NCBI GenBank assembly: GCA_964370035.1
Contig: CAYJGT010000005.1
Location: 1 to 39,036 of the forward strand
Source of the DNA: CAYJHC01 sp964370035
GTDB lineage: Bacteria > Bacillota > Clostridia > Peptostreptococcales > Anaerovoracaceae
Direction of reading: 5' to 3'
DNA: 39,036 nucleotides
The translations under genes were made by a program, and so were the position numbers. Below are positions 23,480-32,242 of the stretch, piece after piece (position 1 is the stretch's first letter; the number at the start of each line of letters is the position of its first letter). The notes below the pieces were generated by a model that saw nothing but the letters and a program-made list of their open reading frames with translations, was not told where the DNA came from and did no database searches.

Positions 23480-25213
23480 TTGAGAGAGTATACCTTGGGG
23501 GAAAGTAAAGAGGAGGGTACTACTATTAAGAATGTATTAAGGTTAGGAGACATACTAGTACAAGCTAATATAGTCTCAGAAGAACAGATTGACAAAGTCC
23601 TTGCAGAAGAAAAAGCAAGAGGAGGCTCACGAAGATTAGGGGAATTGTTGTTGAGCTTAAATTTGGTTACTCAAGATCAATTGCTGGCAGCATTGTCACA
23701 AAGGTTGAAACTAGAAATCATAGACTTAGAAAATGTAAACATCAACCTTGAAGTAGTAGAACTTGTGCCAGAAAGCTTTTGTATTAAGTACAAGGCAATA
23801 GCGTTTAGAAGACAGGGAATGATAATAGACATTGCAGTTGCAGACCCGTTGGATTTGTATGCAATAGAAGATATTAAAACTATAGTTAACGGAACTTGCA
23901 ATATCTATATTTGTAAAGAGGACCAAATTCTTTCAGAAATAAACAAAACATATGCTGCAATAAACGCACAAAAGGCGGCAGCAATAGCAAGTGAAGGGAT
24001 AGAAAAGGAAGAAGATACAGTAACTATAGCCAATGAAGAAAGCGATTCACCAGTAATAAACCTTATTAACTCAGTAATTCTCAAGGCCCATAGTGAAGGA
24101 AGTTCCGATGTTCACTTTGAACCTTTTGAAAAACATATAAGCATAAGACTTCGTATAGATGGTCAACTTATGGACCATATGGAGATAGATGAAATTTTAG
24201 GTCCACAAGTAGCAACTAGAATAAAGATAATAGCGGGGCTTGACATAGCAGAAAAAAGAATACCTCAAGATGGTAATTTTAAGATTTCTATAGGCCGTGA
24301 AAATATAAGCGTCCGTGTATCGTCTATACCGACAGTGTTTGGGGAAAAACTTGTGCTTAGATTTCTTTCTCAAGCAAGGGAACTTGACCATGCAGACCAA
24401 TATGGTATGAATGATGAGAATTACGCAAAGATAAGCAGAATTTTAAAAAACCCTTATGGAATAGTATTGATAACAGGGCCTACAGGTAGTGGTAAGACTA
24501 CAACCTTATATATGATGATAGAAAAAATGGCGAAGAAAAATATCAATATCTCTACTATAGAAGATCCTGTAGAGAAGAGTTTGGACAGAGTAAACCAAAC
24601 TCAGGTAAATGTTCAAGCAGGCCTAAACTTTGATACTGGCCTTAGAGCATTAATGAGACAAGACCCGGATGTTATATTAGTTGGAGAAACAAGAGACGCC
24701 GAGACGGCTTCAGTAGCAGTATCTGCAGCATTAACAGGTCACCTGGTTTTTTCAACACTACATACCAACGACGCCATACGAACAATCATTAGGATGGGAG
24801 ATATGGGTGTAGAGCAATATATGATAGCTAACTCCTTAGTTGGAGTAGTGGCTCAAAGACTTGTAAGAAAAATTTGCCCACATTGTAGGGAAGAATACGC
24901 TCCTTCAGAAGAAGATTACTTGGTTGTTCCGAGAGGAATGAGAATTTTTAGAGGAAGAGGTTGCATGCACTGTAACAATACTGGATACAGGGGAAGGATA
25001 GCAGTACATGAAATTTTAGAAATAGATTCAACTATGAGAAAGATGATAAGTAGTAAGCAGCCTATGGAAAATATCTATAGATATGCCATAGGAGAAGGAG
25101 GCTTAAAGCTTATTTCTAAACATATATTAGAGTTAATAGAAAATGGAGAAACCACAGTTGAGGAATTCTTGAAACAGGCTGCCTTTGCAGGCACGGGAGA
25201 AGAATTTGTATAA
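23480..25213 (+). CDS. pilB: Type IV pilus assembly ATPase PilB
   Basis: This cytoplasmic hexameric ATPase powers pilus extension. It is 577 residues from a TTG at 23480. The N-terminal MshEN/GspE-N domain is at about 20-150. The motor domain has Walker A GPTGSGKTT from residue 333, followed by the Asp-box EDPVEKSLDRVNQTQV, Walker B DPDVILVGETRD and the His-box STLHTND. A zinc-binding Cys pair set (CPHC near 466, CMHC near 494) is present. Start choice is uncertain: the best Shine-Dalgarno, AGGAGG at 23511-23516, stands eight bases before an in-frame ATT (codon 16) rather than before the TTG. It is the first gene of the pilus cluster. Confidence 0.95.
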   Translation: MREYTLGESKEEGTTIKNVLRLGDILVQANIVSEEQIDKVLAEEKARGGSRRLGELLLSLNLVTQDQLLAALSQRLKLEIIDLENVNINLEVVELVPESFCIKYKAIAFRRQGMIIDIAVADPLDLYAIEDIKTIVNGTCNIYICKEDQILSEINKTYAAINAQKAAAIASEGIEKEEDTVTIANEESDSPVINLINSVILKAHSEGSSDVHFEPFEKHISIRLRIDGQLMDHMEIDEILGPQVATRIKIIAGLDIAEKRIPQDGNFKISIGRENISVRVSSIPTVFGEKLVLRFLSQARELDHADQYGMNDENYAKISRILKNPYGIVLITGPTGSGKTTTLYMMIEKMAKKNINISTIEDPVEKSLDRVNQTQVNVQAGLNFDTGLRALMRQDPDVILVGETRDAETASVAVSAALTGHLVFSTLHTNDAIRTIIRMGDMGVEQYMIANSLVGVVAQRLVRKICPHCREEYAPSEEDYLVVPRGMRIFRGRGCMHCNNTGYRGRIAVHEILEIDSTMRKMISSKQPMENIYRYAIGEGGLKLISKHILELIENGETTVEEFLKQAAFAGTGEEFV

Positions 25214-25227
25214 AGAGGGGAGGAAAA

Positions 25228-26277
25228 GTGAATAGATATAACGAAATAGTAAAAAAAGCGAGAGATTTTGGATGTAGTGATGTTCATTTGACCATAAACA
25301 AAAACCCTTTCTTCAGAAAAGACGGAGATATTTTTGAAAGCCCAATCACCCTTGAAGAAGGAGAGGTAGAGGAAATAATATTAAGCATGTTAGATGAAAG
25401 GCAAAAAAAACTTCTTGACGAAGGCCATGACTTAGACTTTGCAAATGAACTTCCTTCAGGTGAAAGACAGAGAATAAATATATATAAACAAGCAGGTCAC
25501 TTAGCAGCAGCAATAAGACTATTAAATAATTTCATACCTACCTTTGAAGATTTAAACTTACCAGAAGTTATAAAAAGTTTTGCTGAAGAACCGAGAGGAT
25601 TGGTTTTAATAACAGGGCCAACAGGTAGTGGTAAGTCTACCACTTTAGCGGCTATGATAGACCATATTAATCAAACAAGAAAAGGACATATTGTTACCAT
25701 TGAGGATCCGGTGGAATATGTTCATAGACATAAACAGTCAATAGTACACCAAAGAGAACTTGGTGCAGATACACCAAGCTTTGCAAGTGCATTAAGGAGT
25801 TCCCTTAGAGAAGACCCTGATGTAATATTAGTAGGAGAGATGAGAGACTTAGAAACTATTGCAGCAGCAGTAACTGCGGCAGAAACGGGTCACCTGGTTC
25901 TCTCAACCTTGCATACTACAGGGGCATCCAGCACAGTAGATAGAATAATAGACGTATTCCCTCCACATAGCCAAGGTCAAATTAGGATACAGCTAGCAGG
26001 AGTATTGAAGGGAATAGTGTCACAACAATTGGTTCCTTTGGCAGCAGGAGAAGGAAGAGTCGCTGCCTTTGAAATATTAGTAGCTACAGATGGAATACTA
26101 AACCAAATAAGAGAAGGAAAAACACACCACCTTACATCCAGTATGCAAACTAGTGGAAAGACTGGGATGTGTACCCTAAACAGATATTTGGCGCAACTAG
26201 TTAAGGCGGGCTTAATTACCAGAGAGGAGGCATTTAAGAAGACAGATGACAAAAAAGATTTAGAGTCCCAAATGTAG
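25228..26277 (+). CDS. pilT: Type IV pilus retraction ATPase PilT
   Basis: PilT is the hexameric motor that depolymerises the pilus, giving twitching motility and DNA uptake in organisms that have it. It is 349 residues. Walker A GPTGSGKST starts at residue 130. IEDPVEYVHRHKQS, the Walker B DPDVILVGEMRDLET and the His-box STLHTTGA follow. The PilT-type C-terminal AIRLL and RTSLRED-like patterns distinguish it from PilB. It starts with GTG after GAGGGGAGGAAAA, 14 bases after pilB. Its presence implies a retractable pilus. Confidence 0.95.
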   Translation: MNRYNEIVKKARDFGCSDVHLTINKNPFFRKDGDIFESPITLEEGEVEEIILSMLDERQKKLLDEGHDLDFANELPSGERQRINIYKQAGHLAAAIRLLNNFIPTFEDLNLPEVIKSFAEEPRGLVLITGPTGSGKSTTLAAMIDHINQTRKGHIVTIEDPVEYVHRHKQSIVHQRELGADTPSFASALRSSLREDPDVILVGEMRDLETIAAAVTAAETGHLVLSTLHTTGASSTVDRIIDVFPPHSQGQIRIQLAGVLKGIVSQQLVPLAAGEGRVAAFEILVATDGILNQIREGKTHHLTSSMQTSGKTGMCTLNRYLAQLVKAGLITREEAFKKTDDKKDLESQM

Positions 26278-26299
26278 ACAACAATAAATAAGTTTGTGT

Positions 26300-26311
26300 T
26301 GCCGAAAGGCA
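26300..26311 (+). other. Small GNRA hairpin before the first pilin
   Basis: TGCC and GGCA pair around a GAAA tetraloop in the 81-bp gap between pilT and the first pilin gene. A weak promoter-like pair (TTGCCG near 26299 and TATAAA near 26324, spacer 19) overlaps it. The major pilin may therefore have its own transcript start, but the evidence is thin. Confidence 0.3.
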
Positions 26312-26358
26312 TAAATAAATAAGTATAAAATTTTATTAATTAAAAGGAGAAAAGAAGA

Positions 26359-26522
26359 ATGAAGAATTTTATGAACAATGTTAAGAAGGCTAGAAAGAAC
26401 AAAAAAGGTTTTACTCTAATGGAAGTAATAGTAGTTATCGCTATACTTGCTATATTGGCAGCAATAGCAGTACCATCAATTACTGGCTACATAGATGAAG
26501 CAGAAAAGCAAAAGTATATTGC
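26359..26522 (+). CDS. Type IV prepilin (probable major pilin), cut by assembly gap
   Basis: Only the first 55 codons are present before a run of N. The leader is basic (MKNFMNNVKKARKNKKG), and the peptidase site is KKG|FTLMEV, with the invariant Glu at +5. The hydrophobic helix VIVVIAILAILAAIAVPSIT follows. Its position after pilT and before pilD, and the strong ribosome site (AAAAGGAGAAAAGAAG), suggest the main structural subunit. The C-terminal part and stop codon lie in the gap or just beyond it. The gap may also hide further pilin copies, since repeated pilin genes often break assemblies. Confidence 0.88.
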
Positions 26523-26622
26523 NNNNNNNNNNNNNNNNNNNNNNNNNNNNNNNNNNNNNNNNNNNNNNNNNNNNNNNNNNNNNNNNNNNNNNNNNNNNNN
26601 NNNNNNNNNNNNNNNNNNNNNN
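26523..26622. other. Assembly gap 1 (100 N)
   Basis: This is a placeholder of exactly 100 N inside the first pilin gene. The two flanks share no sequence, so real DNA of unknown length is missing here. Confidence 0.95.
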
Positions 26623-26628
26623 AAATCA

Positions 26629-26713
26629 AGGTTAAAATGGCTTCGGCCATTTTAACCTATCCCTGTATAGGGACATTTTCTAAAGCCATCAAAACTTTAA
26701 TGGTTTTAGAAAG
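26629..26713 (+). ncRNA. Triple-hairpin RNA element after the first pilin
   Basis: Three inverted repeats follow one another in 85 bases. The first is a perfect 13-pair stem (26629-26641 with 26646-26658) closed by a C-UUCG-G tetraloop. The second is a five-pair stem (26660-26664 with 26669-26673). The third is a 13-pair stem with one wobble (26677-26689 with 26700-26712). None is followed by a U tract, so they do not look like terminators. A likely role is stabilising or processing the pilin mRNA. Confidence 0.6.
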
Positions 26714-26795
26714 CGTAAATGATTAAGTGCTAGTTAGATAAATAAAAAATATGAAACAAACTAGCAAATTATAGAAACAACGAGGTAAATCTAGA

Positions 26796-27290
26796 ATGAA
26801 AAGGCCAAAATTAAAGGGCAAATTTAATAACAAAGGCTTCACCATAGTAGAGATTATGGTGGTTTTGGGCATCATTGGGATACTATCAGGTGTAGGAGTA
26901 GCTGGCGTTACAATATATCAAGATTGGACTAAGGAGTCGGCTGCTGAAAATGAAGCTAGAGCAGTTTATCTTGCTACACAAGTTGTAATGATAGAGGACT
27001 ACCAAAAGAACACCAATATTATTGGGGATCAACTAGCTTCAGGACTTACAATAGACCTTGCTGACGCAAGTAACCTTGCAGCAAAAGCCATATTAGAGAA
27101 TGCAGGCCTAGAGGATTTAGTTGCAGGGAAAATAGTTACACTTACTAGATATAGTGGTAGCCCAGAAGAAGCGTCCCAAATAGATACCTTTAAGTATATT
27201 ACCGCTACAGAAGAGTATCAAGTTACAATAAAACCAGAGGCAGCCACTTCAGGAGGACAGGTTGAAGTTGAGGAAATAAATCAACCTTAG
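26796..27290 (+). CDS. Type IV pilin-like protein
   Basis: A 164-residue prepilin. The leader is MKRPKLKGKFNNKG, with the cleavage site NKG|FTIVEI and Glu at +5. The hydrophobic helix IMVVLGIIGILSGVGVAGVT continues into a helical, mostly acidic domain. The C-terminus is a beta-rich, Thr/Glu-rich tail. The ribosome site is weak (CGAGGTAAATCTAG). It lies between the hairpin element and the prepilin peptidase gene. It is probably a minor pilin or a second structural subunit. Confidence 0.87.
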   Translation: MKRPKLKGKFNNKGFTIVEIMVVLGIIGILSGVGVAGVTIYQDWTKESAAENEARAVYLATQVVMIEDYQKNTNIIGDQLASGLTIDLADASNLAAKAILENAGLEDLVAGKIVTLTRYSGSPEEASQIDTFKYITATEEYQVTIKPEAATSGGQVEVEEINQP

Positions 27291-27314
27291 CTATAGATTG
27301 GGAAAAGGAAAAAA

Positions 27315-28088
27315 ATGACAGAAATTACGATAATAATAGGGGCATATGTTTTTCTCCTAGGAACGATAATAGGGAGCTTTCTTAATGTGGTTATCTATAG
27401 AGTTCCTGCAGAGGTGTCAATTGTTAAAGGAAGGTCAAAATGTCCAAGTTGTGACTCGGCAATTAAGGCATACGATCTTGTACCAGTTATAAGTTATTTG
27501 ATGCTAAGGGGAAAGTGTCGAAACTGTAAGGCAAAGATATCAGCAAGATACCCACTAGTGGAACTGTTTACAGGAGCAATGTTTTTAGTAGCCTTTTTAG
27601 TAGAAGGGTTGGATATAAAATCAATATTAGCTATGGCGGTGGCAGCTATTCTAATAGCAATATCCGCAATTGACTTTGACCATATGATTATACCTAATGG
27701 TCTAGTAATAGCATTGATGCCTTTAGCTGTTTGCTATGCAATATGGGATGCAGATGTAACATTACTATCTAGAATAATTGGTGCATTTGCAGTAAGCCTG
27801 CCGCTTTTTATATTAATAATAATAATACCAAATTCCTTTGGGGGAGGGGATGTTAAGCTAATGTTTGTTATGGGATTTATACTAGGATGGCAAAACACAT
27901 TAGTTGGAACCTTTATAGGAATAATAATGGGGGGAATAGTAGCTAGTACTGTCCTTTTAAAAAACAGAAGGAAGGGAGAGGAGAAACAAACCCATATTCC
28001 TTTTGGCCCATGGTTGGCAATCGGTTCTTTTATAGCTCTTCTTTTTGGGGGAGAAATAATAGAGGGATATCTTAATTTAATGTTTTAA
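27315..28088 (+). CDS. pilD: Prepilin peptidase (PilD/GspO family)
   Basis: This integral membrane aspartyl protease removes prepilin leaders and N-methylates the new N-terminus. It is 257 residues with about eight hydrophobic segments. The methyltransferase half has GSFLNVVIYRVP near 19-30 and a zinc-type set of two Cys pairs (CPSC, CRNC). The catalytic aspartates are in AIDFDHMIIPN near 120 and in FGGGDVKLM near 180. The start ATG is 25 bases after the pilin gene. It should process all five prepilin-like proteins in this cluster. Confidence 0.95.
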   Translation: MTEITIIIGAYVFLLGTIIGSFLNVVIYRVPAEVSIVKGRSKCPSCDSAIKAYDLVPVISYLMLRGKCRNCKAKISARYPLVELFTGAMFLVAFLVEGLDIKSILAMAVAAILIAISAIDFDHMIIPNGLVIALMPLAVCYAIWDADVTLLSRIIGAFAVSLPLFILIIIIPNSFGGGDVKLMFVMGFILGWQNTLVGTFIGIIMGGIVASTVLLKNRRKGEEKQTHIPFGPWLAIGSFIALLFGGEIIEGYLNLMF

Positions 28089-28100
28089 TAGGAGAGGATT

Positions 28101-29285
28101 ATGAAAAACTACAGCTATACAGCAACTGATATAGCAGGGAACTTAAGTAGAGGAGTTCGGCAAGCAGAAAATGAACAAGAATTGTTTTCTTCGCTAAGAA
28201 AAGAGGGACTATACTTAAAGACCGCACAGAAAAAGAAAGGCCCTGAAGATATTAAGAGGAAACTTAAGCCAAATGTTTCGGCTGATTTTGCAAGGCAGAT
28301 GGGAAATATGCTAGATGCTGGAGTTCCAATGATGAAGGCTTTAGAAATACTAGAAGATAGAGAAATAGACGGAAAAAAGAAAAGGCTTTATAGAAAACTT
28401 CATGAGAATATTAACAGTGGTCATAGCTTATCTGAATCGATGGCCATGTGCGGAAAAGTTTTTCCTACATTAATGATAAACTTGGTAAGGGCTGGTGAGT
28501 CGTCTGGTACAATAGAAAAATCATTTAGCAAGCTAGCCGAATACTTTCAAAAGGAGCATAAAACCTCTTCGAAAGTAAAACTAGCATTTACATATCCAAT
28601 AATACTAGCTGTCGTGGCCTTAGCCGTTACACTTATTCTCTTTGTAGGAGTGCTACCAACAATATTTGATTTATTTGAAGGGCTAGAGGTGCCATTAATT
28701 ACAAAGATAGTTATGTCCATTAGTACTGGAATAATCACCTATTGGTATGTGATTCTTGGAGCTGTATTTTTTATAACAGTACTTATTATATGGTTGCTAA
28801 AACAACCAGCAGTAAAATATAAGTTCGATAAAGAAAAAATAAAATTCCCGAAAGTAGGGAAGCTAATGCAGGTAATATATACTGAAAGATTTGCAAGAAC
28901 ATTAAGCTCCATGTATAGTAGTGGGGTTTCCATGGTTGAGGCCTTAGAAATAAGTGCAGATGTAGTAAACAATATATACATTAAAGAGCAATTAATGGAA
29001 GCCTGTGAAAGAATAAAAGAAGGAAGTAGTTTAGGAGAGTCCTTGGAACAGGTACATGGGTTGGATAGGAAGCTTACATCAGCAATCTTTGTTGGGGAAG
29101 AATCTGGAAGATTAGAGGAACTACTCGTGTCATTATCGGACACTTTTGATTATGATTCGGAAATGGCTATTCAAAAGCTTATTTCCTTAATAGAGCCTGT
29201 AACAATAGTAATATTGGCTATAGGTATTGGAACAATTGCTATAGCGGTAATGATACCATTGTTCTCTATATACGGCGCTGTTTAA
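28101..29285 (+). CDS. pilC: Type IV pilus inner-membrane platform protein PilC
   Basis: PilC is the polytopic platform that PilB and PilT turn on during assembly and retraction. It is 394 residues with two repeated T2SSF domains (about 60-185 and 265-390), each with the pattern FARQMGNMLDAGVPMMKAL or FARTLSSMYSSGVSMVEAL. Each repeat is followed by a hydrophobic segment, and a final hydrophobic helix lies at the C-terminus. The N-terminal YSYTATDIAGNLSRG strand is typical. It starts 12 bases after pilD with GGAGAGG before the ATG. Confidence 0.95.
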   Translation: MKNYSYTATDIAGNLSRGVRQAENEQELFSSLRKEGLYLKTAQKKKGPEDIKRKLKPNVSADFARQMGNMLDAGVPMMKALEILEDREIDGKKKRLYRKLHENINSGHSLSESMAMCGKVFPTLMINLVRAGESSGTIEKSFSKLAEYFQKEHKTSSKVKLAFTYPIILAVVALAVTLILFVGVLPTIFDLFEGLEVPLITKIVMSISTGIITYWYVILGAVFFITVLIIWLLKQPAVKYKFDKEKIKFPKVGKLMQVIYTERFARTLSSMYSSGVSMVEALEISADVVNNIYIKEQLMEACERIKEGSSLGESLEQVHGLDRKLTSAIFVGEESGRLEELLVSLSDTFDYDSEMAIQKLISLIEPVTIVILAIGIGTIAIAVMIPLFSIYGAV

Positions 29286-29300
29286 ATGTGAGGTGAGAAT

Positions 29301-30716
29301 GTGAAGACGATTTTATATTTCGAAAATGATAAAATAATTATTCAAAAAAGTCAAAAGAAAGCAGATCAAAATCCTTCTGCTATTGAAATCCCACTTAGAG
29401 AAGGGACAATAGGGAACGGTGTAATATTTGATAGCAGAGAGATAGTTGATAAGTTATTAGACTATAAAGAAGAAATTTCTGGTGCTGTTTCATTTATTTT
29501 AGATAGTACTAATATTCAAATAAAAAGAAGTGAAATTCCTAAGCTAAAGAAAAAGCAAATCAAAAATTTGATGGCGGATGAGTTTGCCTATGGAGCTAAT
29601 AAGGAAGACCTGTTAATTTCAGGAGTTGTCGAAAAGCAAGATGAATCTCTAATTGCCATTACCTATGCTGTAGATTATGAAAAAGTTAGATCCTATATGG
29701 ATATTGCAGTAGCAGTTGGTTTTAAGGTAGAAAAAATAGATACATTGGTTAACTGCATAATAAAGTATGTAAAAGGAAACCCGGCCTTGGAGGGAGAGAC
29801 TTTCATTTTTAATCTAATGAAAGAGAACACATTAATTTCCCTCTTATTTGAAAAAGGCGGATTTGTATTTGCTGGGAGAAACAGATTATTAGGAGAGCCA
29901 GGAACTGACTACTATTATAGAGAGATAACAGAAAAATTAGCTAACATAATTCAGTTTAGCAAAACACAAAAAATGGAAACAGCTATAACAGCTAGTTATT
30001 ATGTAGGGTTAGACTCTAAGACAATAGCAGAAGTAAAACGCTATGAGAGTGAAGCAGAAACTGGGATTGACATAAAAAGTATTGGGCAAATATCAGAAGG
30101 CAGCAGCCCAGATACTAGTGAGACAATAGCTTCTTATGTATTAGAGAAAAACAGTAGTGATGTAAATTTTTACAAAGAACTAAAAACATTTGAAAAACAG
30201 TTTAAAAGCGAAAATAGAATCAAACTAAATAAGCTTGTGGTAATACCTGGCGTTACAGTGGTGGCTTTTGTATTAATTGTAGCAGGGTTGTTTATTTGGA
30301 ATGGTATCTTAAGTGGCCAGCTAGATGATATTAATAATGAAATTCAAGCGGCTCAATCTACAGGAAGTGTAGATTATGAAAAAATAGAGGCAAATAATGC
30401 CCTTGTGGACGAAAACTCATCGATAAACACAGCGTTAACAAATATAGAAAATGAAAACCATCTTGCCTCTGTTGACTTAAATGCAGTATGGACATTGGCA
30501 GGGACAGATAGCACTATTACTTCTGTAAGCTATGAACAATCTACTCAAACAATAAATCTTAGTGGAGCTTCTGATTCAGAGAATGGTGCTGCAGAATATA
30601 CTAGAAAGCTAAGAGATAGTGGAATGTTTACGCAAGTAACATATTCAGGATATAGCGGCGGCGGTGGTGGTGGATATTCCTTCACAATTACGGCAAGCGC
30701 CCAAGGAGGTGAGTAA
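29301..30716 (+). CDS. Fused PilM-PilN-like pilus assembly protein
   Basis: The first 270 or so residues have the length and spacing of a divergent cytoplasmic actin-like PilM domain (SGAVSFILDSTNIQIKR near 40-56). A basic linker and a single hydrophobic segment (about 312-335, VVIPGVTVVAFVLIVAGLFIW) follow. An extracytoplasmic domain of about 135 residues begins with a coiled part and ends with the PilN-type ferredoxin-like pattern. This combines in one chain what are normally separate PilM and PilN proteins, the same architecture as GspL of type II secretion. A run of six Gly interrupts the last hairpin. It starts with GTG after GTGAGAAT, 15 bases after pilC. Confidence 0.75.
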   Translation: MKTILYFENDKIIIQKSQKKADQNPSAIEIPLREGTIGNGVIFDSREIVDKLLDYKEEISGAVSFILDSTNIQIKRSEIPKLKKKQIKNLMADEFAYGANKEDLLISGVVEKQDESLIAITYAVDYEKVRSYMDIAVAVGFKVEKIDTLVNCIIKYVKGNPALEGETFIFNLMKENTLISLLFEKGGFVFAGRNRLLGEPGTDYYYREITEKLANIIQFSKTQKMETAITASYYVGLDSKTIAEVKRYESEAETGIDIKSIGQISEGSSPDTSETIASYVLEKNSSDVNFYKELKTFEKQFKSENRIKLNKLVVIPGVTVVAFVLIVAGLFIWNGILSGQLDDINNEIQAAQSTGSVDYEKIEANNALVDENSSINTALTNIENENHLASVDLNAVWTLAGTDSTITSVSYEQSTQTINLSGASDSENGAAEYTRKLRDSGMFTQVTYSGYSGGGGGGYSFTITASAQGGE

Positions 30717-30717
30717 C

Positions 30718-31368
30718 ATGTTAGCTAGACTTACAGATAGAGAGAAAAAGTTGATGGCTGTAGTAGTGGTATTAGCTGTAGTAATAGTAGGTTACATGTA
30801 TGTTATTTCACCACTTTTAGCTAAAAATACTGAATTAAAAACAAGTATAGAAGCGCAGACTCTGGAAAAAGATTTGATTATTGCAGAGGTTGCTGCTGGG
30901 GCAAATATTGATGCAGTTTATGAAGAGAACCTTAAAACAAATAGCGAACTTAAAAAAAGCTTTAGCCCTTTTTTAGAAGATTATGAAATAGACAAGCTAA
31001 TTACAAATATAGCTAAGGAAAGCGGAGTAACCCCTTCCAATTTAAGTTTTAGTGAAGCAACTGCTGCTGTTACTGAAGAGCCCGTTGCAGAAGCAACAAC
31101 TGAAGAGGACTTGCTAGCCACAGAAGGAGCTTCGGAAGAAGGTGAAGTTGCTGTTGAAGAGGATCTAGTACAGCAGCCTACGACAACGGTTGTCTCTACA
31201 AATGTAACATTATCTGCAGGAGGAGACTTACAAAGCTGCATGAAATTTATTGATAATCTAAAAAAACATAAGTATATTTCTATTGAATCAGTATCAATAA
31301 CCAATAGTCAAACTACAGAGGGTTCTATTAATGTAACCCTAAGAGTAGACACATTACCGAAAGCATAA
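30718..31368 (+). CDS. PilO-like pilus assembly protein
   Basis: A 216-residue single-pass protein. A short cytoplasmic basic stretch (MLARLTDREKKLM) precedes one hydrophobic helix (VVVVLAVVIVGYMYVISPLL), a coiled segment, an acidic Ala/Thr/Glu-rich insertion (about residues 118-155), and a final beta-alpha domain with a Cys in LQSCMKFIDNL. PilO proteins have this layout and pair with PilN under the pilus. The start at 30718 follows AAGGAGGTGAGTAAC and overlaps nothing. A longer frame extending back into the previous gene is rejected. The family call rests on layout and position. Confidence 0.75.
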   Translation: MLARLTDREKKLMAVVVVLAVVIVGYMYVISPLLAKNTELKTSIEAQTLEKDLIIAEVAAGANIDAVYEENLKTNSELKKSFSPFLEDYEIDKLITNIAKESGVTPSNLSFSEATAAVTEEPVAEATTEEDLLATEGASEEGEVAVEEDLVQQPTTTVVSTNVTLSAGGDLQSCMKFIDNLKKHKYISIESVSITNSQTTEGSINVTLRVDTLPKA

Positions 31369-31376
31369 TTAAACAT

Positions 31377-32142
31377 ATGGAGAATAAATTTACAATATTT
31401 GACAATAGAAAAGGGAGTGCGCTGTTATATGTGCTAATATTAATGCTTGTTGGAATTGTTCTTGTTGGAGCAGTGTTAACAGCCTCTGTTTCGTTTAGCA
31501 TAAAAGCTGCAAATCAAAACCAAGAAGGACAGGCATATTATACGGCAAAAAGTGTTTGTGATACTATAGCTTTTGAATTAATGTCTGACGAAGCTGGAGA
31601 GTTAGGGGAGCAGGTTTTAGCTATATTGAAAGTTCCAGAGCAAAAGCTTACTGTAGAATCCATAGTATTACCAGATCCTGGAATGGGAGAGATAGATGAA
31701 GCCTATATACAATATATAGAAGAAGATTTATATGTAATTACAGCCACAGCATCTAAAAATGATAAATCTAGCACTGTGACATTAAAACTAAGAATGAAAA
31801 ATGACTATAAAGATGCTTCTACAGAAATGTTCCCTGGATTAGATATACATCTAACAGAACCTCAGTTTTTAGAGGTGGTGGGAGATCATAGTAGCCTTCT
31901 AGGAAGAAATATTCCTGAAGTAGTTTCTGGAACGGAGAAAGCCAAAGAGGATAGAATAACAGTCGGTGGAGGGATGGTTCTTATGAATGACACTTCTACT
32001 GGTACCAGTGGACTAACACCCCATACCCAGTTATATTCTTCGTGGGATATAGGTGGAAGCCTCTATACTAGTGATGGAACAATAACTTTATTAAAGGATG
32101 TGGTTAGCCCTCCTATAGACCCTGATACTCCTATAGATCCTG
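31377..32142 (+). CDS. PilX-like pilus protein with Pro/Asp linker, N-terminal part before gap
   Basis: This is the 255-codon front part of a protein cut by an assembly gap. The N-terminus (NRKGSALLYVLILMLVGIVLVGAVL) is the PilX_N/GspK-like hydrophobic helix. It keeps a Gly-Ser cleavage-like site but has no Glu at +5. A domain of about 170 residues follows, then a Ser/Thr/Gly-rich stretch and a linker that repeats P-I-D-P-D-T. If the 22 identical bases on both sides of the gap are laid on one another, the frame continues without a break into 32265-32929. That gives a single protein of 476 residues. Confidence 0.8.
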
Positions 32143-32242
32143 NNNNNNNNNNNNNNNNNNNNNNNNNNNNNNNNNNNNNNNNNNNNNNNNNNNNNNNNNN
32201 NNNNNNNNNNNNNNNNNNNNNNNNNNNNNNNNNNNNNNNNNN
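32143..32242. other. Assembly gap 2 (100 N) in a Pro/Asp repeat
   Basis: The 22 bases before the gap (32121-32142) are identical to the 22 after it (32243-32264). Either the flanking contigs overlap and nothing is missing, or additional 18-base repeat units are missing. Confidence 0.95.

Noticed and set aside
30664..30717. Longer N-terminus for the PilO-like protein
   Set aside because: This would overlap the end of the PilM-PilN gene. A strong AAGGAGGTGAG precedes the ATG at 30718.
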